This document shows, piece after piece, positions 1-8,200 of a stretch of DNA of 64,000 nucleotides. Numbering within the stretch: the stretch's first letter is position 1; every line of letters begins with the position of its first letter. A program made the translations under genes and the position numbers. Origin of the DNA: Streptomyces sp. NBC_01478 (GTDB lineage: Bacteria; Actinomycetota; Actinomycetes; Streptomycetales; Streptomycetaceae). The notes beneath the pieces are model-generated. The model saw nothing but the letters and a program-made list of their open reading frames with translations. It did not search any database and had not been told where the DNA came from. The stretch covers positions 7,793,501 through 7,857,500 of the forward strand of contig NZ_CP109444.1 of NCBI RefSeq assembly GCF_036227225.1, read 5' to 3'.

Positions 1-1
1 G

Positions 2-85
2 GCGGTGTCCCTAGGCGCCGTCTCCCGCGCGCTCGAACGACTCCGCGCGAGAGGACTCCCGCTGCGTCGCGGGCGTCGCCCCTGA
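2..85 (+). CDS. 3' end of an unidentified gene (partial)
   Basis: An open frame enters from the left edge and stops at TGA 83-85. The visible 27 residues (AVSLGAVSRALERLRARG, then an Arg-rich tail) have codon use typical of a real gene and look like the last helix of a winged-helix domain followed by a basic tail. Too little is present to name the product. It could also be a fortuitous frame, since the DNA is very G+C-rich. Confidence 0.35.
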   Translation, partial: AVSLGAVSRALERLRARGLPLRRGRRP

Positions 86-326
86 AGCCGGTGTCCTCGC
101 CGTCGTGCGGCCGAAGGCATCGGACCTCGCTCGCGTGCCCTGCCCGGCGCCGCCGATGTCCCCCGCGGTTCGTGCGGCCCCATCGCGTAGCCCCCGTTGC
201 CCGCCGGCGCCGATGTCGGCGTCCCCGCCGTTGCGCGGCCGAAGGCATCGAGCCTCGCCTACGCACCGTTCGCCGGGCTCGCCCCGAAGCTGATGCCCCC
301 CCGCGAACCGTTCGACCGGCGGAGCC
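86..326. repeat. Non-coding stretch with an imperfect direct repeat
   Basis: No convincing gene lies between the partial frame at the left edge and the ABC permease. A 16-base block, GCGGCCGAAGGCATCG, occurs at 107-122 and again at 235-250, with weaker similarity around both copies, giving a decayed duplication of about 128 bases. Open frames here on either strand are low-complexity (Arg/Pro/Ala) and look spurious. Confidence 0.4.
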
Positions 327-1097
327 CTACGCGTCCCGGCGTTTCAACAGGACGTACGCGCCGATCAGTGCCGCCGCCACCCACAGGGCCATGATCCCGA
401 AGCCGCCCCACGGTCCGTACGGTGCTGAGTCGTCGACCGGGGTGACCACCTGCATGATCTTGCTGCCGGCCTGGTCGGGGAGGTACTGGCCGATCTTCTT
501 CGTCGCGGAGACGTTGCCGAGGATGTTGGAGATCAGGAAGAAGAACGGCATCAGGATGCCCAGCGACAGCATCGGTGAGCGCAGCATCGAGGCGATGCCC
601 ATGGAGAACATCGCGATCAGGGTCATGTAGAGCCCGCCGCCGATCACCGCGCGCAGCACACCCGAGTCGCCGATCTCCGCCTTGTGGGAGCCGAGCATCG
701 CCTGGCCGAGGAAGAACGTGACGAAGCTGGTCACCAGGCCGACGACGAGACAGAGCCCGGTGGCCACCGCGATCTTGCCGAACAGGAAGGTGCCGCGCTG
801 CGGGACGGCCGCCAGCGAGGTGCGGATCATGCCGGTGCTGTACTCGTTCGACACGACGAGCACCCCGAACACGATCATCGCGAGCTGCCCGAGACTCATC
901 CCGGCGAAGCTGATGAACGTCGGGTCGAAGGACAGCTTGTCCTCGGCGCTCATGTCGTCGAACTGACTCTTCGACAGCGCCGAGATCAGCATGCCGAGCC
1001 CGATCGTCACCACCAGGGCGAGCGAGAGCGTCCATATCGTCGACGCCACGGAACGGATCTTGGTCCACTCCGACCGGATGACCTGGGTCGCCGCCAT
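327..1097 (-). CDS. ABC-2 type transporter permease
   Basis: 256-residue membrane protein of the ABC-2 permease type. A first hydrophobic segment lies near residues 22-42, followed by a long polar loop and about five further membrane segments (around 60-80, 105-135, 150-175, 180-200, 225-248). It should form the membrane channel for the ATPase encoded just upstream on the same strand; only one base separates that gene's stop from this ATG, so the two are co-translated. The substrate is unknown. Exporters of this layout commonly move drugs, lipids or lantibiotic-like peptides in Streptomyces, but nothing in the sequence fixes the cargo. Confidence 0.85.
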   Translation of the reverse strand: MAATQVIRSEWTKIRSVASTIWTLSLALVVTIGLGMLISALSKSQFDDMSAEDKLSFDPTFISFAGMSLGQLAMIVFGVLVVSNEYSTGMIRTSLAAVPQRGTFLFGKIAVATGLCLVVGLVTSFVTFFLGQAMLGSHKAEIGDSGVLRAVIGGGLYMTLIAMFSMGIASMLRSPMLSLGILMPFFFLISNILGNVSATKKIGQYLPDQAGSKIMQVVTPVDDSAPYGPWGGFGIMALWVAAALIGAYVLLKRRDA

Positions 1098-1098
1098 G

Positions 1099-2076
1099 TC
1101 AGCCCTTCTTCCAGCCGTCGCCCCAGCCCTGCTGTTGCTCGGCAGGTGCCGCGGGAAGTGGCGCAGGTGTGTCGGAGTGCGCGTGGTACTCCACCGACTC
1201 CGCGGTCAACTGCATGAACGCCTCCTCCAGGGAGGCCTGTTGGGGACTCAGCTCGTGCAGCACGAGCTGGTGCGAGGCGGCGAGTTCACCGATCTGCTCG
1301 GACTTGCCCCCGTCGACTTCCAGGACCCCGCTGCCGGACTCGACCACCGTGATCCCGGCCTGGTGCAGCACGTCGAGCAGCCGCTCGCGCTGCGGGGTGC
1401 GAATACGGACGTACGACCGCGAGTTCTGCTGGATGAAGTCCGCCATGGACGTGTCCGCGAGGAGCCGGCCCTGGCCGATGACGACGAGGTGATCGGCCGT
1501 CAGCGCCATCTCGCTCATCAGGTGCGAGGAGACGAAGACCGTACGGCCTTGTGCGGCAAGGGACTTCATCAGGTTGCGGATCCAGTGGATGCCCTCGGGG
1601 TCGAGCCCGTTGACCGGCTCGTCGAACATGAGGATGCGTGGATCGCCCAGCAGCGCGCCCGCGATGCCGAGCCGCTGTCCCATGCCCAGCGAGAATCCCT
1701 TGGCCTTCTTCTTCGCCACCGCCGTCAGCCCGACGGTGTCCAGCACCTCGTGCACCCGGCTGTTCGGGATCCCGTTGCTCTGCGCCAGGCACAGCAGATG
1801 GTTGAAGGCGCTGCGCCCGCCGTGCATGGCCTTGGCGTCGAGGAGGGCGCCGATGTACGTCAGCGGGTCCTTGAGCTGGTCGTAGTGCTGGCCGTCGATG
1901 CGTACGTCACCGGCGGTCGGCCGGTCGAGCCCGAGCATCATGCGCATGGTCGTCGACTTGCCCGCGCCGTTCGGGCCGAGGAAGCCCGTGACGATGCCGG
2001 GTCTGACGGTGAAGGTGAGGTTGTTCACCGCCACCTTGTCGCCGTACCGCTTGGTCAGCCCCGAGAGCTCGATCAT
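1099..2076 (-). CDS. ABC transporter ATP-binding protein
   Basis: 325-residue ATPase that energises the adjacent permease. Walker A GPNGAGKST is at about residues 36-44, the signature is SLGMGQRLGIAGAL, and Walker B ILMFDEPVNGLDPEG precedes the H-loop SSHL. The C-terminal ~100 residues form an extra regulatory-type domain ending in Pro/Gln/Gly-rich sequence (residues ~300-325), as in many DrrA/BcrA-like exporter ATPases. First gene of a two-gene operon; the ATG at 2074-2076 starts about 10 bases after the stop of the MFS gene transcribed in the same direction, so read-through from that gene is possible. Confidence 0.9.
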   Translation of the reverse strand: MIELSGLTKRYGDKVAVNNLTFTVRPGIVTGFLGPNGAGKSTTMRMMLGLDRPTAGDVRIDGQHYDQLKDPLTYIGALLDAKAMHGGRSAFNHLLCLAQSNGIPNSRVHEVLDTVGLTAVAKKKAKGFSLGMGQRLGIAGALLGDPRILMFDEPVNGLDPEGIHWIRNLMKSLAAQGRTVFVSSHLMSEMALTADHLVVIGQGRLLADTSMADFIQQNSRSYVRIRTPQRERLLDVLHQAGITVVESGSGVLEVDGGKSEQIGELAASHQLVLHELSPQQASLEEAFMQLTAESVEYHAHSDTPAPLPAAPAEQQQGWGDGWKKG

Positions 2077-2085
2077 GCGGCCACG

Positions 2086-3432
2086 CTAAGACGCCCGTTC
2101 GGCCGCTGCCACCCGAATGGGCAAACAGAGTCCGACGCCGCAGGCAACAACCGTGAACGCCGTCGCCCAGCCGAACGCGTGCGAGAAGGCTGTGGTGCCG
2201 TGTCCGTGCGCGAGGACCGTCGCCAGTACGGCGGTGCCGACACCGCCGCCGAGCTGCTGCACGATCCGGACGGTGGTGCTCGCGTGCGGGATGCGGGCGC
2301 GGTCGAGGCCTTGATACGCGCCCACCATGACCGCCATGTTGGCCGCGCTCACCCCGAGCCCGCGCACGACCAGCGCGACGGTGAGCAGCGCGGCACCGGG
2401 GTGGGGGAGGAGGAAGGGGAGGGTTCCGAGCGCGCACAGCAGCATGCCCGACACCACGACCGGGCGCGGGCCGACGCGGTCGGTCAGCGGTCCGGTGACC
2501 CGGGCCAGCAGACTGCCCACCCCCTGCGGCGCCAGCAGCAGCCCGGCCGCGATCACGCCCTCGCCGCGCACCTGTTGGTAGTAGAGGGGGAGCAGGAACA
2601 TCCCGCCGAACAACGCGAGCCCGTTCAGGAACGTCAGCAGCGAGGAGACGGCGAAGGCGCGGTCCCGGAAGAGGTGGAGATCTACGAGGGGTTCGCGGGT
2701 GCGCAGTGCGTGGCGGGCGAACAGGGCTATCAGGACGGCGCCCACGGGGATCGCCGTCGCGCGGACGGCGCCGGTCTCGGACAGGCCGTAGACGAGGGTG
2801 GCGAGGCCGGGGGAGAGGAGCAGGAGGCCCGTCAGGTCCAGGTGGTGGTCGGACCTCGGGGTGTCCTTCGGGACGCCGCGCCAGGCCAGGGCGAGGGCCA
2901 GGAGGCAGACGGGCAGGTTGACGTAGAAGATCCAGCGCCAGCTCAGGTGGCCGACGATCAGGCCGCCGAAGACCGGGCCGAGGATCGGTACGACCATGAC
3001 GGGCAGGGTGATCGCCGCCATCAGGCGGCCGAGGGAGCGGCCTCCGGCGGCCCGCATCAGCAGGGTCTGCATGACGGGGAGCAGCAGTCCGCCGCCGATG
3101 CCCTGGACGACCCGGAAGGCGATCAACGAGCCGATGTTCCAGGCGAGTCCGCAGAGGAGCGATCCGGCGAGGAAGAGGGTCAGCGCGCCGAGCCAGACCC
3201 GGCGGGAGTCGAAGCGTTCGACGGCCCAGCCGGAGACCGGGACGACCGTTGCGAGGGCCAGGAGATATGCGGTGCTGACCCATTGCAGGCTCGTCGTGGA
3301 GGCGTTCAGGTCGTGGCCCAGGGAGTGCAGGGCTATGGAGACGATCGTGCTGTCGAGGAGCGGGGCGAGGGCACCGAGGACGAGGATGCCGGCGAGCTTG
3401 CGGACGGCGGGGTCGAGGCGTTCCTTGGGCAT
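2086..3432 (-). CDS. MFS multidrug exporter (DHA2, 14-TM type)
   Basis: 448-residue major facilitator protein with regularly spaced hydrophobic segments along its whole length. It carries the drug/H+ antiporter features DSTIVSIALHSLGHDL in helix 1 and RVVQGIGGGLLLPVMQ (motif C-like) further on. It should expel a toxic compound across the cytoplasmic membrane by proton antiport. The ATG (3430-3432) is preceded by a good ribosome site (GGGAGAG). It diverges from a TetR-family gene, and the 98 bases between them contain two matching inverted repeats, so it is very probably repressed by that regulator and induced by its own substrate. Confidence 0.9.
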   Translation of the reverse strand: MPKERLDPAVRKLAGILVLGALAPLLDSTIVSIALHSLGHDLNASTTSLQWVSTAYLLALATVVPVSGWAVERFDSRRVWLGALTLFLAGSLLCGLAWNIGSLIAFRVVQGIGGGLLLPVMQTLLMRAAGGRSLGRLMAAITLPVMVVPILGPVFGGLIVGHLSWRWIFYVNLPVCLLALALAWRGVPKDTPRSDHHLDLTGLLLLSPGLATLVYGLSETGAVRATAIPVGAVLIALFARHALRTREPLVDLHLFRDRAFAVSSLLTFLNGLALFGGMFLLPLYYQQVRGEGVIAAGLLLAPQGVGSLLARVTGPLTDRVGPRPVVVSGMLLCALGTLPFLLPHPGAALLTVALVVRGLGVSAANMAVMVGAYQGLDRARIPHASTTVRIVQQLGGGVGTAVLATVLAHGHGTTAFSHAFGWATAFTVVACGVGLCLPIRVAAAERAS

Positions 3433-3451
3433 GCGGATCTCTCCCGGATTT

Positions 3452-3516
3452 TAAGAGACGGTGCGTCTCTAAAGAGGACGATAGGCTGACCGGGATTGGA
3501 GACGCAAGGTCTCTTA
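3452..3516. promoter_or_regulatory. Two matching inverted repeats: candidate TetR operators
   Basis: Site 1 (3452-3472) reads TAAGAGACG-GTG-CGTCTCTAA and site 2 (3498-3516) contains GAGAC-GCAAG-GTCTC within the same TAAGAGAC context on the opposite strand. Both lie between the divergent MFS and TetR starts. Matching dyads in such an interval are the usual arrangement for a TetR protein controlling itself and its transporter. Site 2 ends where the ribosome site of the regulator gene begins. Confidence 0.65.
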
Positions 3517-3530
3517 ACGGAGGTGTGCGG

Positions 3531-4097
3531 ATGACCGAGGAGGGCACACGGCGGCGGGGTGCCGCCCTGGAGGCCGACATCCTGGACGCCGCCTGGGCCG
3601 AGCTGGCGGCGGTCGGATACACCAGGCTCACCATGGAGGGCGTCGCCGCCCGGGCCCGTACCGGAAAACAGGTCCTCTACCGCCGCTGGCGCAACCGTGC
3701 GGACCTCGTCATCGCCGCCATGCGCCACCACAGCGGGTCCATCGCGGACCGGGCCCCGGACAGCGGTTCACTGCGCGAGGACGTCCTCGCCGTGCTGCGG
3801 CTGATGTCCGAGCGGCAGCGCGAACTCGGCCCGGAAGTCGTCCACGGACTGATGGCCGAGGCCGGCGACAGGAAGCCGGAAGCCGTCGAGATCATGCACG
3901 GTGTGATGACGACGGTGCTGGAGCGGGCCGCCGAGCGCGGTGAGGTACCCACCGCGGATCTCCCCGAGCGGATCGTCACCCTGCCCACGGACCTTCTGCG
4001 CCACGAGATCGTGCTGAGCGACCGGCCGGTCACGGACGCGACGCTGGAGGAGATCGTGGACGACGTGTTCCTGCCACTGGTGACCGGACACGGCTGA
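3531..4097 (+). CDS. TetR-family transcriptional regulator
   Basis: 188-residue repressor. N-terminal helix-turn-helix at about residues 12-58 (EADILDAAWAELAAVGYTRL, VAARARTGKQVLYRRW), followed by an all-helical ligand domain of the TetR_C_33-like type (around residues 75-185). ATG 3531 is preferred to the in-frame GTG at 3525 because the ribosome site (ACGGAGG, 3517-3523) would be only one base from the GTG but seven from the ATG. Predicted to repress the divergent MFS exporter through the dyads at 3452-3516. The ligand is unknown. Confidence 0.9.
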   Translation: MTEEGTRRRGAALEADILDAAWAELAAVGYTRLTMEGVAARARTGKQVLYRRWRNRADLVIAAMRHHSGSIADRAPDSGSLREDVLAVLRLMSERQRELGPEVVHGLMAEAGDRKPEAVEIMHGVMTTVLERAAERGEVPTADLPERIVTLPTDLLRHEIVLSDRPVTDATLEEIVDDVFLPLVTGHG

Positions 4098-4133
4098 GGC
4101 CCGCACCCCCGAAGGGAATGCGGGCCTCAGCCG
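4091..4133. terminator. Bidirectional hairpin terminator
   Basis: A perfect 15-base inverted repeat (CGGCTGAGGCCCGCA and its complement) with a 13-base loop spans the stop of the TetR gene and ends 17 bases from the filP stop on the other strand. The two genes converge, so it can end transcription from both sides. There is no T-run, as is usual in Streptomyces. Confidence 0.75.
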
Positions 4134-4149
4134 TACGACTACCGCGTGA

Positions 4150-5085
4150 CTACCGGGACTGCTGAGCCGGAACTCCACGAGAGATCGGCTCGTCCTCGAC
4201 CGGCGAGCTCGCGGCGGCCACCGCGGCGCCGGTGAGCGTGGCGAGCATCTCGCGCACGTTCGTCAACTGGGCGTTGATGCTGTCGCGACGGTTCGTCAGG
4301 GCGGCCAGCTCGCGCTCGGACTCCGAACGGATGCGGTCGGCCTTGGCGTTCGCGTCGGCCACGATGTCCTCGGCCTGGCGCTGAGCCGTCTCCACCGTCT
4401 GACGGGCGCGGCGCTCGGCGTCCGTGCGCAGCTTCTCGGCCTCCAGCCGGAGCTGCTCCGCGCGGTGCTCGATCTCCGCGAGGCGCTTCTCGGCCTTCTG
4501 CTGACGCGACGCCAGGTCGCGCTCGGACTGCTCGCGGCGCTTGGCGAGGTTCGTCTCGAAGTCGGCGGCGGCCTGCGCGGCCTTGGCGCGGGTCTCCTCG
4601 AAGAGGGCGTCGGCCTCCTCGCGCTTCTGCTGGGCGTCCTTCTGGGCTTCGCCACGCAGTTGCGCGGAGTCGCTCTTGGCCTTCTCGACGATCCGGACGC
4701 CCTCGTCCTCGGCCTTGGACTTGCGCTCCGCAGCGAACGATTCTGCGTCGTTGCGGACCTGCTGAGCAGCGGACTCCGCGAGTTCGCGGTGCTGCTCGGC
4801 CGCGCGCCGGGCCTCCTCACGCAGGTCCTTGGCCTCTTCCTCGGCGAGGCGGAGGATCTTCTCGACCCGCGCGCCGAGACCGGCGTACGACGGCTCTGCG
4901 TCGCTTACCTGGGCCGCGGCGTTCTGCGTTTCGAGGTGGAGCTCCTCGATGCGCTTTTCAAGAGCAGTGATACGGGCCAGAGCGCTGTCACGGTCGGAGA
5001 CGAGCTTCGAGATGCGTTCGTCCACCTGAGCGCGGTCGTACCCACGCCGCACAAGCTCGAAGCCGTAGGGGGAAGTGTCGCTCAT
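4150..5085 (-). CDS. filP: FilP, intermediate-filament-like coiled-coil protein
   Basis: 311-residue protein, almost entirely heptad-type coiled coil from residue ~25 to ~275, rich in Ala, Glu, Arg and Gln. In S. coelicolor FilP (about 310 residues) assembles into filaments and networks that stiffen the hypha near growing tips and binds DivIVA. The N-terminus MSDTSPYGFELVRRGYDRAQVDERI resembles the short DivIVA-like start of the family. Near the C-terminus NRRDSINAQL is also found in almost the same form in Scy (RREDINAEI), encoded upstream on the same strand, which supports a shared origin. Older annotations call such genes cellulose-binding protein; no carbohydrate-binding fold is visible. 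Confidence 0.92.
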   Translation of the reverse strand: MSDTSPYGFELVRRGYDRAQVDERISKLVSDRDSALARITALEKRIEELHLETQNAAAQVSDAEPSYAGLGARVEKILRLAEEEAKDLREEARRAAEQHRELAESAAQQVRNDAESFAAERKSKAEDEGVRIVEKAKSDSAQLRGEAQKDAQQKREEADALFEETRAKAAQAAADFETNLAKRREQSERDLASRQQKAEKRLAEIEHRAEQLRLEAEKLRTDAERRARQTVETAQRQAEDIVADANAKADRIRSESERELAALTNRRDSINAQLTNVREMLATLTGAAVAAASSPVEDEPISRGVPAQQSR

Positions 5086-5125
5086 GGGGTTCCTGTCGAA
5101 TGAGACCGGTGAGGTGATAGGTGGA

Positions 5126-5152
5126 ATCCTAGGGGCCGAAGCGGTGTGTCAT
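5126..5152 (-). promoter_or_regulatory. Possible filP promoter
   Basis: On the minus strand ATGACA (5147-5152) and TAGGAT (5126-5131) are separated by 15 bases, slightly short of ideal for the main sigma factor, about 40 bases upstream of the filP start. The rest of the 193-base gap between scy and filP shows no other clear signal. Confidence 0.3.
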
Positions 5153-5278
5153 CGAGCGGATGCGTGTTTGATCTGGAGAATGACACCCCTTTTGAGTGGC
5201 TAACCGTCCGACCGCTTGCCAAAGACCGGGTCAAAGGCCCCAGAACGCCCGAACCTCACAGCAGGTTCCAAGCTTTCG

Positions 5279-8200
5279 CTAGCCTTCAACCGACTTGCCA
5301 CCCGAACGAGTTGCGCCCGCGGTGGCTGCCGCCTTGACCCCGCCGTCCTTGGCCGCAGTCGGGGCCTCGAAAGACTCCAACGCCTCGAGGACGTCCTGGA
5401 CACGGGAGATTTCGGCGTTGATGTCCTCGCGGCGGCGGACCAGCACGTCGAGTTCGCGCTTGCCCTCCTCGACCGTGCGGCGGGCCTCGCGGATCGCCTC
5501 GACCTTCAGCTCCTCGGCCTCACGGATCAGCGTGGCCTTCTTCTGCTCGGCCTCCTTGAGGAGACCCTCGGCCTTCTTCACGGCGGCGATACGGACCTTG
5601 CCCGCCTCGGAGTTGGCCTCCGAGACCAGCTCCTTGGCCTTCATCTGGGCCTTGCCGAGCTGCTCCTCGGCCGCCTTGATGAGCGCGTCGCAGCGGTCGC
5701 CGGCCGACTTCATCGTCTCGGCGGACTCACGGCGGGCCCGCTCGTGCAGGTTCTCGATCTCCGTCGTGATGCGGTCGCGCAGCTCCTCGGACCGCTCCCT
5801 TATGGCGGTGGCGTCCCGGCGCGCGCCGACCAGCAGCTCGTCCGCGTCCGTACGGGCCTGCTCCACCCGGGTGTTGCCCTCGATCGTGCCCTCGGCCACC
5901 AGCCGGTCGGCCTCGGCGCGGGCCGCGCCGACCATCGAGTCGGCCTGTGCCTCGGCGTCCGCCGTCGTCTTCTGCGCCTGCTGCTGGGCCTCGCCGAGCA
6001 GCTTGTCGGCCTCCGCCGCGGTCTCCGTGATGAGGGTGTCGACCTGCTCGGCCACGTCCGACCGGCGTTTGTTGGCTTCCTTGCGGGCCTCGTCCAGGGT
6101 CCGCTCGGACTCCTCGCGCGCCGCCGCGGTGACCCGCTCCGCCTCCGCCTCGGTGTCCGCCTTGAGCCGCGCGGCCTCGCTCCGGGTCCGCTCGGCGTGC
6201 AGTTGCGCGGCACCGACCGTCTCGGCGGCCTCGGCCCGCAGCCGCTCCGCGTCCCCGGTCGCGTCCGAGATCAACTGCCCGGCCTTGGCGACGGCCTCCG
6301 ACCGCACGCGCTCCGCCTCGTTGATCGTCTCCGTCTGGAGCCGCTCCGCCTCCGCCGTCACCTCGGTGATGAGGGTGTCGGCCTGCGTCGCCGCGTCCGA
6401 ACGGATGCGGTTGGCGTCCTCACGGGCGTCCGCCCGGGCCCGCGCCGCGTCCTGGTCGGCCTGCGCGATCGCGTCCGCCGCCTCCGTGCGCGCCTGCTGG
6501 GTGTGCTCGGCGGCCTCGGCCCGCAGCCGCTCGGCCTCCGCGATGGCGTCCGAAACGGTGCGCTCCGCAAGGGCCTTGGCGGCGTCCGTCTCCTCGGCCG
6601 CCCGGCGCCGGACGCGGTTGGCGTCCTCGGTGGCCCGCTCCCGCTCGCTGTAGGCGTCGGCGCGGACCCGGTCCGCCTCCTCCTGCGCCTCGCGCCGGGT
6701 GCGGTCCGCCACGTGCTCGGCGGCCGACCTGATCCCCTGGATGTCCTCCTGGGCCTGCTCGTGCAGCCCGGCGACGGATTCCCGTACCTGCTGCGCGTGC
6801 TGCTCGGCGCCCGACACCATCTCGGTGGCGCGCCGGTCGGCCTCCTCGACCAGCCGCAGCGCCTCGGACTGCGCCTCCTCCACGCGGTTGCGCGCCGAGG
6901 CCAGCAGCTCCTCGCTCTGCTCGCGGGCCCGCTCGCGCTCCTGCCCGGCCTCCTCACGGGCCGACCCGAGCAGCTCCTCGGCCTCACGACGACGCCGTAC
7001 GGCCTCCTCCTGGGCGGCGGCCAGCGTCTCCGACGCCTCGGTGGCCAGCCGCTCGGCGGCGGCCTGCGCCTCCGCGCGCACCCGGTCGGCGGTGTCCTGC
7101 GCCTCGGTCTTGAGCCGCTCGGCCTCCGCGGCCGCCTCGGACCGCAGGCGTACGGCGATGGCCTCGCCCTCGGCGCGGGAGGCGGACGCGTCGGCTGCCG
7201 CTTCGTTGCGCAGCCGGTCGGCCTCCGCCTCGGCCTGCGCCTGGAGGGAGCGGATGCGGTCGGCGGCCTCGCCGCGCAGGCGTTCCGTCTCCTCGGCGGC
7301 CTCGCGGCGGATCCGCTCGGCCTCCTCACGGGCGTCGGTCAGCGCCTGCTCGGCAGCGGCGAGCCGCTCCTCGGTCTCGGTGTGCAGCCGCGTCAGGCCC
7401 TCGGCGGCCTCCTCGCGGCGTGCCTCTATGGCCCGCTCGGTCTCGTCGCGCAGGTCGCGCGCCGCCTGTTCGGCGTCGGCCTTGATGCCCTCGGACTGCT
7501 CGATGACCTCCGAGCGGTGCCGCTCGGCTTCCTTGCGGGTGCGGTCGAGGGTCTCCTCGGCCTGGCGGCGCAGGGTGGTGGCGCGCTCGATGGCCTCCGT
7601 ACGGACCTTCTCGCTGTCCGTGGTGGCGGTCTGGCGCAGCTCGTCGGCGTCGGCCCGGGCCTTGGACAGCAGTTCCTCGGCGGTCCTGGCCGCCTCCTCG
7701 ATCTGCTGGACGGCCTCGCGGCGGGCCTCGGCGCGGATGCGCTCGCCCTCGCCGACCGCGTCGGCGCGCAACTGCTCGGCCTCGCCGCGCAGTCGGCGCG
7801 CCTCCTCCTGCAGCTCGACCGTCTTGGCGCGGTACTCCTTGGTGTCGTCCTTCGCCGCGCCCTTGAGTCCCTCGGCGATGTCGTGCGCCTGGGCGCGCAG
7901 CCGGTCGGCCTCGGCCTCCGCCTCGGAGCGGATCCGCTCGGCCTCCTCGGTGGCGGCCTTCGTGGTGTTCTTCGCGTCCTCGGACGCCTTGTCGAGGACG
8001 TCCTCGGCGGTACGGGCGGCCTTGGCGAGCTGGGAGGCGGTCTCCTCGGCGGTGAGGCTGCGCGCGTTGTCCTCGGCCTCCGCGACGATCTTGTCGGCCT
8101 TGGCCTGGGCGTCGGCGACGATCTGCTCGGCGTCCGACTTGGTGGTCTCGGCCTCCTTGGTGGCCTCCGTGACCAGCCGGGCGACCTGCTCCTTCGCCGT

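Noticed and set aside
991..3489. Long plus-strand frame (about 830 codons) opposite the ABC ATPase and MFS genes
   Set aside because: Composition is Arg/Gln/Glu/Gly-rich nonsense, and the opposite strand holds two intact, recognisable genes.
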